Source of the DNA: Colwellia sp.
GTDB lineage: Bacteria > Pseudomonadota > Gammaproteobacteria > Enterobacterales > Alteromonadaceae
Direction of reading: 5' to 3'
Assembly (NCBI GenBank): GCA_013215295.1
Contig: JABSOZ010000012.1
Span: 121,496-185,495 of the forward strand
DNA: 64,000 bases
The stretch's first letter is position 1; every line of letters begins with the position of its first letter. Shown piece by piece: positions 57,376 through 64,000 of the stretch. The notes below the pieces were generated by a model that worked only from the letters and a program-made list of their open reading frames with translations, searched no databases and was not told where the DNA came from. The translations under genes were made by a program, and so were the position numbers.

Positions 57376-58824
57376 ATGCTTAAATTAGATGCAGCAATAT
57401 TCGACCTAGATAACACCCTCTGTTTAACTGACTCTTTAGAAAAAATAAGGTGCAGTGGTAACCCGGCTTTATTAACTGATGAAGCTTTAGCTGGGGTATC
57501 ATTGATTAAATGCATTCCTAAAGTTTTAAACGAGTTAAAAAAACAAGATGTTAAACTCGGTTTAGTAACAAATTCTCCTCGATGGTATGTTGAAATACTC
57601 CTTAAACATTTAAATCTTTCTGATTTTGAATCAATAATTACTCACACTGATGTCGGGCATGCAAATATAAAACCATCACCCGTAGGAATAAATAAAGCCA
57701 TTGCTGAGCTTGGATTAAGTAATTCTCATAATATTATATATGTCGGTGATAATTATCGTGACTTTGTCGCGGCATATGCTGCGGGAGTGAAGCCGATTGC
57801 TCCTTCTTGGGGATCTAAAAAACCAATTACTCAAATGCCTGCGGCAGTACTTAGCTCTGATAGTTTAATAGATGACATCAATGATTTTGAACACATGTGC
57901 TTAATTGCCGATAGATGTGCTGAGTCTGCTAGTTTCAATATACCTAAAAAACACCTTTATTTTGCTCCTATGAATTTAGAAGGAAACGTCGTTGCACTAG
58001 ATAGGGATCAAATTAGTTTAGTTACTTTTGGTAGATATTTTAGCCAAAAATCAGAACTAACAGCGAAGTACTTCGAAAAGCATAAGTTGTCTCAGCATAT
58101 AGCCGAAAAAGAATCTAACCCAAGGTTTGTAGCTCCTGAGTACTGGGTTGACCTTTTTGGGCACGCCATAATTGAACTTGCCAAATTTTTTATCGATGAA
58201 GGAAGTCGTTTTGATATTATTACCGTGATTCCATCTAAAAAAGGAAAAAACCCTAGGTTAGAAAACCTATTAAAAAGAATAAAAAGAAAATCTTCTGTTT
58301 CTTCTACCTTTATCCCAGATTTATTTTATTTTGAAGATGATGCTAAAAGTCTGAAAACTCTAGGAGGAAAGGATAAAAGGGAAGCTGAAATAGCCAGAGT
58401 ACTAAAAATTAATACTAAACATGTTGCTTTGTTACAGGGAAGTAAAGTACTAATAATAGATGATATCCTTACTACTGGTGCGACTTTTAGAGGTGCATTT
58501 AACCTGCTTTCAGAATATAAACCTACTAAAATTTTGGGTCTTTGCTTAGCAAAAACAGTTAATACAACACAAGATATTAAAGAATGTCCTGAATGTAACA
58601 GATCTATGCGATTAGCTAAAAATGGCAAAACCGGCATACATTTTTGGTCTTGTACTGGATTTTTTGAACAGCCCCAGTGTAAGAAAACCGCACCTATGAA
58701 AATAAAAGATTGTCCTAAATGTGGTGATATTATCTATACTAAACCTTATAGAACTGGTAATTTTTTAGCTTGTCAGGGCTACTATAATAAAGAAAATAAA
58801 TGTGATTATACTGAGAATTTATAA
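57376..58824 (+). CDS. HAD - phosphoribosyltransferase - double zinc-ribbon protein
   Basis: 482 residues. HAD domain (about 5-165): nucleophile motif FDLDNT with Asp10/Asp12, LVTNSP and YVGDNYRDF. PRTase domain (about 190-395): the PRPP loop reads VLIIDDILTTGAT with Asp362-Asp363. The C terminus has two topoisomerase-type C4 zinc ribbons (Cys404, 407, 426, 435 and Cys446, 449, 466, 476). The combination suggests nucleotide or phosphoribosyl chemistry on a nucleic acid target. TAATG overlap couples it to the DprA-like gene. It is AT-rich cargo, not a phage core gene. Confidence 0.8.
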   Translation: MLKLDAAIFDLDNTLCLTDSLEKIRCSGNPALLTDEALAGVSLIKCIPKVLNELKKQDVKLGLVTNSPRWYVEILLKHLNLSDFESIITHTDVGHANIKPSPVGINKAIAELGLSNSHNIIYVGDNYRDFVAAYAAGVKPIAPSWGSKKPITQMPAAVLSSDSLIDDINDFEHMCLIADRCAESASFNIPKKHLYFAPMNLEGNVVALDRDQISLVTFGRYFSQKSELTAKYFEKHKLSQHIAEKESNPRFVAPEYWVDLFGHAIIELAKFFIDEGSRFDIITVIPSKKGKNPRLENLLKRIKRKSSVSSTFIPDLFYFEDDAKSLKTLGGKDKREAEIARVLKINTKHVALLQGSKVLIIDDILTTGATFRGAFNLLSEYKPTKILGLCLAKTVNTTQDIKECPECNRSMRLAKNGKTGIHFWSCTGFFEQPQCKKTAPMKIKDCPKCGDIIYTKPYRTGNFLACQGYYNKENKCDYTENL

Positions 58825-59825
58825 TGCTTAGATCTACTTCGGCTCAAACCGAAAAATTACTTGCTCTAAGCAAATTAAAAGGTATAGGTGCGAAAAAGCT
58901 GAGATCTTTATCTTTAGTTCCTAATTTTGAGGAATATGACCTTAATACTATAATTGAAAAGAATTTACCAAATGGATCATCATTTACTAAACCTGAAGTA
59001 AATGATGCGTTAACTTTTGCAAAAATTCAAATCGATAAAGCCGAATCCAATAAACACGTAATTATTTCTCCTTTTGATTCTCACTTTCCAAACAGCTTAA
59101 AAAGAATGCACGACTGTCCTAATATTTTATTTGTTGCAGGAAACGTTTCCGAACTAAATGGAAAGAATATTACTATTATTGGCACTAGAGAACCAAGTGA
59201 ACATGGTATAGAAATAGCTAAACGAATTACCAAATGGTTTGCTGAACGTACATGGAATATAGTCAGCGGATTAGCTTATGGTATTGACAAATTAGCTCAT
59301 GAACAATGTATCAGCTCCGGTTCTAAAACAATTGCTGTTATGGCTCAAGGATTAGAGAAGGTTTACCCTGCTAAACATAAGTATCTAACTGAAAGAATAT
59401 TGGATAACGGAGGAACGCTGATAAGTGAATATGCATACGATTCATTTTCTGGTAAAGCAAACTTTGTTCAGCGGGATAGAATTCAATCAGGCCTTTCTGC
59501 CGGTGTCATTTTAATTCAATCCAACCTAAACGGAGGTAGTCTTCACGCATCCAGAAAATCTATCGAATATGAAAGAGCATTAATAGTCGCAGGACAGTCA
59601 AAAACAGATATTTCTTCATCAATTGATTGTATACAAGCAAACATGACTTTGCTAAATGGTTCAGATAAAGATGTGTTAAAAATACTAAAAATGAACTCTT
59701 TTAATCAAGAGCTTCTAATTAAGCTATTAAATGCGAATAATTTAATTCCAACAGAAAAAGTATTGATTGATATAAACAACGTTATTCGTGAGCCTTATCT
59801 AAATAGGGGGGGATTAAACTTTTGA
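58824..59825 (+). CDS. DprA-like (Smf/SLOG) DNA-processing protein
   Basis: 333 residues. A helix-hairpin-helix-like start (LSKLKGIGAKKL, 15-26) precedes the Rossmann domain: IIGTREPSEHG (118-128), VSGLAYGIDKLAHEQ (147-161), AVMAQGLEKVYP and FVQRDRIQSGLS. It is a divergent DprA; the usual RNRI is RDRI here and a C-terminal winged helix is not clear. As a prophage gene coupled to the HAD-PRTase gene, it is unlikely to be the housekeeping competence gene. It may sense or bind single-stranded DNA or a nucleotide. Confidence 0.8.
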   Translation: MLRSTSAQTEKLLALSKLKGIGAKKLRSLSLVPNFEEYDLNTIIEKNLPNGSSFTKPEVNDALTFAKIQIDKAESNKHVIISPFDSHFPNSLKRMHDCPNILFVAGNVSELNGKNITIIGTREPSEHGIEIAKRITKWFAERTWNIVSGLAYGIDKLAHEQCISSGSKTIAVMAQGLEKVYPAKHKYLTERILDNGGTLISEYAYDSFSGKANFVQRDRIQSGLSAGVILIQSNLNGGSLHASRKSIEYERALIVAGQSKTDISSSIDCIQANMTLLNGSDKDVLKILKMNSFNQELLIKLLNANNLIPTEKVLIDINNVIREPYLNRGGLNF

Positions 59826-59826
59826 A

Positions 59827-60540
59827 CTATGCCCCTATAGTATCTTCAATCATACTTCTATAGTCGAGCAATATACTATCTTCTTCAACGCCACCATAAA
59901 CACTAAGATTCAAGCACTCATCAAAAATATCTAATGCTTCTTCACTTAATTTATATCCAGAAAGTTTATAGGAATTGTGATGAGTCCCAATAGGTTGAAT
60001 ATGGTCTAACCTTAATATAGATTCTTCTCCTTTTACAAAAGGGAGATCATCCCACATAAATTGAGGGTATTCACAATGACGAACCCTTTCAACGAATGCA
60101 GGATTAAAACCTGATCTGTTAAGCTGTTTACAAACCCCATAATATGGAGCCACTAAAATAGTTGGTGCAGTTGATTTTTTTGGCATTCCTTTAATTATTG
60201 TTCTGTCTATTTTTGAGTTTTCTGTCGCAACAACAATACATGGCCGTTTCTTAGCCCTATATGCGGCCCAAACTTCATTATGATTTAATGTCATTGCGGC
60301 TACTGGTAAATCAGTCTTTTTTAGTGGTTGATCAACCTTAAGTGGTGTAACTTTTATATCTGCAAAATCATGGCAGTCTGCTCTAGTACGACCAATAGGC
60401 TCAAAACTAAAGGGAATTTGGTCTACATGTGGAAGAAATGCAAAAACTAAAGAGCCTCGACACAGTTCTCTATTATCTTGTTTTACCCACCATGGGCTAG
60501 GGGAAATAAGAGATTGAAGAGAGTCTTCAGGAAATGTCAT
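59827..60540 (-). CDS. Putative PemK/MazF-like toxin partner
   Basis: 237 residues. CRGSLVFAFLP, AKKRPCIVVAT, TILVAPYYG and ESILRLDHIQPI follow the strand pattern of the PemK/MazF fold, but the middle (about 35-95) is an insertion. The last bases overlap nothing, and the stop is one base from the convergent DprA-like gene. Its start overlaps the upstream gene by 14 bases. The fold is a guess from motifs; toxicity is unproven. Confidence 0.45.
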   Translation of the reverse strand: MTFPEDSLQSLISPSPWWVKQDNRELCRGSLVFAFLPHVDQIPFSFEPIGRTRADCHDFADIKVTPLKVDQPLKKTDLPVAAMTLNHNEVWAAYRAKKRPCIVVATENSKIDRTIIKGMPKKSTAPTILVAPYYGVCKQLNRSGFNPAFVERVRHCEYPQFMWDDLPFVKGEESILRLDHIQPIGTHHNSYKLSGYKLSEEALDIFDECLNLSVYGGVEEDSILLDYRSMIEDTIGA

Positions 60541-61309
60541 TTTCTATTCCTTTTCGAGTTGTTGATTTCCAAACCTCAGTTGTAAATACAACTGTTTTAT
60601 TTACCTCTTGAAACCCTTCTAATTCTGCTTTATCAAATAAAGAGATTGCTTCAAGGTATACGCCATCATACCTAGGCTTTGAAACTGGGCTTACCAAATT
60701 GGTACGTTTTTTCTTCTTTTCCTTGAAACTAGCTCTTAAACTAGTCATTTTTTGGTTTAGTAACTTTTTCTTTCTATTCGATATGTTTTCACTACGAAGA
60801 GGCACTACTGGAACATCTAACGTTTGCTTAACTACAGAAGAAAAATCTAAAACATCATCTGGAGCCGCGTTTAACATAGGCTTTGTTGAATATACATAAT
60901 CCAGCAAGCTTGGGGTATCTTTAAGAAATCTATGAATATCATTTCTTAATGTTCGAGTGATTTCAGGAGGGATTTCTCGTTGTTTTTCAATAAGTAAATT
61001 TTTATCTCTTTTACTCCATCTATGCCAGTCATCATCACCGAAGTGACTTTCATATGCGGCACATTGAGCAGAAATATTTTGCAATGAGGATTTAATTCTT
61101 GAATGAACTACTTGAGACCAAGGTCCAAAATTATAAAACTTCCATGCGACACCCGTAAAGGATTCGCCATTATTTCTCCGAGCATATGCTAGATCAGCAA
61201 GGTAGACGTATTTTAACAAATGAATTGGACCAAGTTGCCTATCAAAATAAGCATCTTCTTCACCCGCAATCAATAAAGAATACTGAAGAATAAGATCAAT
61301 TTTTTTCAA
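60527..61309 (-). CDS. Panacea-like (DUF4065/SocA-type) antitoxin candidate
   Basis: 260 residues. The N terminus reads HLLKYVYLADLAYARRNNGE then FTGVAWKFYNFGPWS, the Panacea/DUF4065 pattern. A long basic linker (about 185-210, KEKKKKRTN) leads to a C-terminal segment. Panacea proteins are antitoxins for many unrelated toxins; it is the first gene of the pair, as expected. A 47-bp inverted repeat lies 98 bases upstream. Confidence 0.6.
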   Translation of the reverse strand: MKKIDLILQYSLLIAGEEDAYFDRQLGPIHLLKYVYLADLAYARRNNGESFTGVAWKFYNFGPWSQVVHSRIKSSLQNISAQCAAYESHFGDDDWHRWSKRDKNLLIEKQREIPPEITRTLRNDIHRFLKDTPSLLDYVYSTKPMLNAAPDDVLDFSSVVKQTLDVPVVPLRSENISNRKKKLLNQKMTSLRASFKEKKKKRTNLVSPVSKPRYDGVYLEAISLFDKAELEGFQEVNKTVVFTTEVWKSTTRKGIENDIS

Positions 61310-61406
61310 GACAAAAAACTCATTGGAAACCGTCCATAGTAAAGAATTCGAATAATATCATTTATTAAAATTGATATCTACATACCATAATTGCAAAAAA
61401 CATTAG

Positions 61407-61453
61407 TATAGTTATTTACTGTACTCGCAGATATATTGTATTAAATAACTATA
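61407..61453. repeat. Perfect 12-bp inverted repeat near the right end of the prophage
   Basis: TATAGTTATTTA and TAAATAACTATA flank a 23-base spacer. It is upstream of the Panacea-like gene and about 30 bases left of the attachment-arm sequence. It is either an operator of that pair or an integrase arm site. Confidence 0.7.
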
Positions 61454-61482
61454 ATATTAAAGGAGAAGTACACCATACTGCT

Positions 61483-61524
61483 TTACAGGGCAGTATAAAT
61501 GAGAGGGTCAGTACAATCGAGCAT
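61483..61524. repeat. Attachment site copy, middle (right end of prophage / left end of second element)
   Basis: The 42-base stretch matches 63146-63187 at 38 of 42 positions. Its last 17 bases match the dusA core with one change (GTAC for GTCC). The part left of the core is shared only by the two right-hand copies, so it is element-specific. Confidence 0.85.
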
Positions 61525-61546
61525 TTGAACATGTCAACTATTGCCA

Positions 61547-61704
61547 CAGACTGTGTGAAAACTCAGAGCCTAAAATATTTATGAAACGCTATGTAAAATA
61601 AACAGTACTTTGACAACAAACTTACCTCAGAATTTAAGCTACAGAGCATTATCTTGGTAATATCGCCTCACTTTGCCAGTTAAAAATAGTTTTTACACAG
61701 CCTG
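61547..61704. mobile_element. MITE-like element, 158 bp
   Basis: Terminal inverted repeats of 17 bp (left CAGACTGTGTGAAAACT; right copy matches 15 of 17) are flanked by a 4-bp direct repeat GCCA (61543-61546 and 61705-61708). There is no coding capacity. A 4-bp target duplication fits IS5-like or IS1182-like transposases, but the parent IS is not in this window. Confidence 0.75.
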
Positions 61705-61894
61705 GCCACTTAGGAGACCTTTTTTGGGTACTATAAATCCATATCAAAAAGACGGTTTTAGTGCCAAAAGCTGACATGGAAATTAGATAAAATGTAAGAA
61801 CTAGTCATTAAGTATTATTCTAATGAACTCCCATTATTAAACCTCTACTTCCGAATTGGTCAGATTATAAATTAGGCTGGCTAATTAAATCAAG

Positions 61895-61915
61895 CACCTT
61901 AACAGGTGTTTTTTT
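61895..61915 (+). terminator. Rho-independent terminator
   Basis: CACCT pairs with AGGTG around a 4-base loop, followed by seven T residues on the plus strand. No plus-strand gene precedes it, so it may end a transcript of a small RNA or a lost gene. Confidence 0.8.
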
Positions 61916-62063
61916 ATACTGGTAAAAAAGTGATAATGCACTATTGTTGGTCACCCCCCCTATAGGTAGCTAAGTCTATAATAAAACATCATATATTCTT
62001 ATAAGGTGGTGAAAGACGGTGTAGTTTGATACAGTGGAATATTTTAAGTAAGGAGGATTTTAA

Positions 62064-62552
62064 TTGAAGTGGCCAGCCATTAACAATCAAGGTAGGATGT
62101 ACGATCTGGAACATATTTGGCCTCATGCAATAGATTTTTTCCACAATGATATAGCTGCTGTAATTCGTGTAACCTATGGGTTCCATGTATATACCGATGA
62201 AAAAGAAGATGGGGATGAGTTGATACACCGGTATGAAAGGCGATATTTTAGCCCTCAACGATACGAACTCAGCTTTCAACTACCTAGCTATATCGAAACT
62301 ATGATCAACAATGGTAATGTTACGGTCTATCGTGCTTATAAAGGGCACGAGCAACTTTTCCATATGACAACTCTTGATTACGCGTTGTTTTTTACCTTAC
62401 GTAAACCTCAGAATGAGGACAGCGTATTGAAGCTGCACTTAATCTCAGCTTATGAGGTTGAATCTTGGGGACGAAGCACCCTTCCTAGAGGTAAAAATTA
62501 TCGCTGGTCATTTGTTCTTTACAGTAAGTTAACAGGTAAAAAACTAACTTAA
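62064..62552 (+). CDS. 162-residue hypothetical protein of the second element
   Basis: TTG start, chosen because a perfect AAGGAGG lies 7 bases upstream. KWPAINNQGRMYDLEHIWPH opens a mixed alpha/beta protein with many aromatic residues and no signal peptide or membrane segment. It contains RYERRYFSPQRYELSF and TLDYALFFTLRKPQ. No family is recognised. It is the only gene of the element and has its own terminator. Confidence 0.65.
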   Translation: MKWPAINNQGRMYDLEHIWPHAIDFFHNDIAAVIRVTYGFHVYTDEKEDGDELIHRYERRYFSPQRYELSFQLPSYIETMINNGNVTVYRAYKGHEQLFHMTTLDYALFFTLRKPQNEDSVLKLHLISAYEVESWGRSTLPRGKNYRWSFVLYSKLTGKKLT

Positions 62553-62563
62553 AAATTAGGCAT

Positions 62564-62591
62564 AAAAAAAGCGCGATTAAGCGCTTTTTTT
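62564..62591 (+). terminator. Terminator after the 162-residue gene
   Basis: AAAAAAAGCGC pairs with GCGCTTTTTTT around a 6-base loop; it reads in both directions. Confidence 0.93.
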
Positions 62592-63145
62592 ATAATATAC
62601 TAATCGGTCTAGTCTTTGGTTATCCTGCTCTCAGGCTAGGGGATAAAATTATCTTTTATCCGACATCAACACCCCTAAAAAGGTTCCGGTCTGTGCTGAT
62701 AAAGTAAGTATAATATACTTTTACGCACCAAGTGGTCCGACCAGTTAGGTTTTTCATATTAAAGTGTTGATATAACGGATGATTTAGTTGGTATTTACAC
62801 CAATACTTCCAATATATTGATACTTTCGCTAAATTTATTACCTCAAAACTTAGCGCTTCAAAAAGTCTTCTACTTTTGTTATTAGTTAAATAATCCCAAA
62901 AATGGAAGTTAAAAATGGGCTTAACTTAGCAAAGTGATCTTAAAGCGTTATCATTGTTATGTCCGGAGAACACCTTTACTTTCAGAAGACCTTGATTTTT
63001 TCAGATTGTTAAGTCAACTGTGCGCACTGAGCTGAAGTTACAATAGAGTGATAAACACGAAGTTATAATTGGAACAGAAGTACCCCAAAAGGGCTATAAT
63101 TAAGTATATAAACTTGAAGGTATCCCTTTAGTCCCCCTATGAGTC

Positions 63146-63187
63146 TTACAGGGCAGTAAAAATGGGAGAGTCAGTCCAATCGAGCAT
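63146..63187. repeat. Attachment site copy, right end of the second element
   Basis: The last 17 bases are identical to the core in dusA. The preceding 25 bases match the middle copy with three changes. Confidence 0.88.
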
Positions 63188-63217
63188 AGGTGCACAGGAT
63201 AACTTGTGTGATATCAT
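63171..63217 (-). pseudogene. Displaced original 5' end of dusA
   Basis: Read leftward from an ATG at 63217: MISHKLSCAPMLDWTD, then the frame leaves homology at the element boundary and stops 7 codons later. HKLSCAPMLDWTD aligns with HRLSVAPMLDWTD of the intact DusA. This is what remains of the chromosomal dusA start after insertion. No good ribosome site is seen upstream, so the true start is uncertain. Confidence 0.7.
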
Positions 63218-63638
63218 AAGGTTAAATGTAAATCCGTTCAATGTAAAGAGGAATTAATCACTAAAAATAACGACTAATATATTGGTCAATTATACGGTTT
63301 GTTTTACTATTAAACAAAGAAAATCTAGCAGTTGAATTATGATAACTATTTCCACAAAGCGGTCTAAATTTACTAGTAAAAATCATCCAACGTAATGATC
63401 ATTTTGATACGATATAGTCCTTTCAGTCTGAATAAACCTATAATTAGGGTGTTCAGATCATGTGCCTATTTCATACGAATATTGATACGATATCATTTCG
63501 ATGGTTACCGCTTTACTTTCGATGTCATAGGGACGCCTTAGCTTAAAAACGAATACTCAGGGCTTGCCCATAAACGCTATCTATATCGCTTTCGAAAAGC
63601 TTTGGCATACATGCTGACAATAACAATTGGAGGTAATT
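63218..63638 (+). ncRNA. Possible IS110 left end with bridge RNA
   Basis: The 421 bases before the transposase have no gene. TTGATACGATAT occurs at about 63404-63415 and 63483-63494. In IS110-group elements the left end encodes a bridge RNA that guides recombination. The boundary of the element and the RNA itself cannot be defined here. Confidence 0.3.
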
Positions 63639-64000
63639 ATGACTAAGTTTTCAGTTTATATTGGTATTGATTGGGCAAATGATAAACACGATGTCTGCGT
63701 TCAAGTGGGTAATTCAAGTACACGAAAGTTTGAAGTAATTAAGCACTCACCTAAGTCGATCAACGAATGGATAAGCAGTCTTCATAAGCAATACAAAGGA
63801 CAAATAGCTGTTGCTATTGAACTATCCAAAGGGCCTATAGTTTACGCACTTCAAAAGTTTGATTTTGTCACTATTCACCCAGTTAACACTTCAATGTTAG
63901 CTCAATACCGTAAAGCTTTTTCACCCACCGGTGCAAAAGACGACCCAACGGACGCAGAGCTTGCTTTGGATTTAATGCTGAGATATCCCAATAAAATTAA
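63639..64000 (+). CDS. IS110-family transposase, N-terminal part
   Basis: The window ends after 120 codons. ATG is preceded by GGAGG with a 6-base spacer. The RuvC-like DEDD residues are visible: Asp11 in YIGIDWA, Glu61 in AIELSKG, and Asp102/Asp105 in KDDPTDAELA. SPTGAKDDPTDAELALDL is typical of IS110/IS1111 recombinases. The catalytic-serine domain is outside the window. Confidence 0.92.
   Translation, partial: MTKFSVYIGIDWANDKHDVCVQVGNSSTRKFEVIKHSPKSINEWISSLHKQYKGQIAVAIELSKGPIVYALQKFDFVTIHPVNTSMLAQYRKAFSPTGAKDDPTDAELALDLMLRYPNKI

Larger units (their letters stand above)
46908..61524. mobile_element. Integrated filamentous (inovirus) prophage with cargo
   Basis: Bounded by dusA attachment copies. 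Contents: tyrosine integrase, HEPN-like pair, CTX-phage-like structural and replication genes on the minus strand, divergent repressor, HAD-PRTase/DprA pair, and Panacea-like pair. At about 14.6 kb it is large for an inovirus. The cargo may have been picked up after integration, or the phage may package a longer filament. Confidence 0.82.
61310..62063. other. 754-base gap spanning the junction of the two elements
   Basis: No gene is visible. It contains a 12-bp inverted repeat, the middle attachment copy, a 158-bp MITE, a terminator at 61895-61915 and the ribosome site of the next gene. Confidence 0.7.
61508..63187. mobile_element. Second dusA-targeted element, about 1.66 kb, without integrase
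   Basis: Bounded by attachment copies and carrying one gene (62064-62552) and a MITE. It contains no recombinase. It is either a remnant or a non-autonomous satellite moved by the neighbouring integrase. Confidence 0.6.
62553..63638. other. 1.09-kb region with element end, dusA remnant and IS110 left flank
   Basis: From left to right: a terminator (62564-62591), about 550 bases with no visible gene, the right attachment copy, a displaced dusA start, and a 421-base stretch before the transposase. A TTATCC/GGATAA hairpin lies near 62622-62645. Confidence 0.6.

Noticed and set aside
58824..59825. Housekeeping dprA of natural transformation
   Set aside because: It lies in prophage cargo, is coupled to a HAD-PRTase gene, diverges in the RNRI motif and lacks the usual neighbours (def, fmt, topA).
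61525..61560. A second displaced dusA start right of the middle attachment copy
   Set aside because: The in-frame sequence upstream of the core has a TGA four codons before and no match to the DusA N terminus.

Overview
The window is low-GC gammaproteobacterial DNA. Gene content and order (slyX-yheV-yheS-yheT-yheU, cysQ-nudE-yrfG, a full gspC-N operon, hslR-hslO, cysJIH, and a GlyGly-CTERM metallopeptidase) point to a marine Alteromonadales host, most likely Colwelliaceae. This is inferred from gene content; no database search was possible.

Chromosomal backbone (1-46990). The left end holds the start of an ABC-transporter ATPase gene, an MFS transporter, a REC/DUF3369/GGDEF/EAL signalling protein and a TIGR03899-type protein. 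Next are the sulfite-reduction operon cysJIH, an LhgO-type oxidoreductase, an FkpA-like lipoprotein isomerase and the slyX-yheU neighbourhood. That neighbourhood is interrupted by a short orphan flagellin-like gene and a broken DUF3149 gene that ends in an octanucleotide repeat. A complete 12-gene type II secretion operon (gspC to gspN, minus strand) follows. About 2 kb beyond its gspC end lies a large secreted M36 protease with a GlyGly-CTERM tail, a plausible substrate. Then come hslR-hslO, a copper-chaperone/DUF2333/outer-membrane operon, a psp-type envelope-stress operon with a sigma-54-like promoter, a mercaptopyruvate sulfurtransferase and dusA.

Mobile region (46908-63187). A 17-bp piece of dusA encoding the MLDWTD motif occurs inside dusA (46908-46924), again with one mismatch at 61508-61524, and exactly at 63171-63187. 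These copies delimit two tandem elements inserted in the 5' end of dusA. The first (about 14.6 kb) is a filamentous prophage with CTX-phage-like gene order: repressor, Rep, DUF1293 protein, small coat protein, pIII-like adhesin, pVI-like protein and Zot. It carries its own tyrosine integrase and accessory modules. These are a HEPN-like/helical pair with an operator-like repeat array, a HAD-phosphoribosyltransferase-zinc-ribbon protein coupled to a DprA-like protein, and a Panacea-like/PemK-like pair. The second element (about 1.66 kb) has no integrase. It holds one 162-residue gene and a 158-bp MITE. Beyond it lies what looks like the displaced original 5' end of dusA, then the start of an IS110-family transposase cut by the window end.

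How the parts work together. The prophage re-supplies the first 22 codons of dusA, so the host gene stays intact. Phage structural and replication genes read leftward from a divergent repressor/PrtN-like control region. The accessory cassettes sit at both ends, next to the integrase and next to the right attachment site. The most promising candidate for an undescribed system is the coupled HAD-PRTase-zinc-ribbon plus DprA-like gene pair; the tandem dusA array with a tiny integrase-less element is the second.
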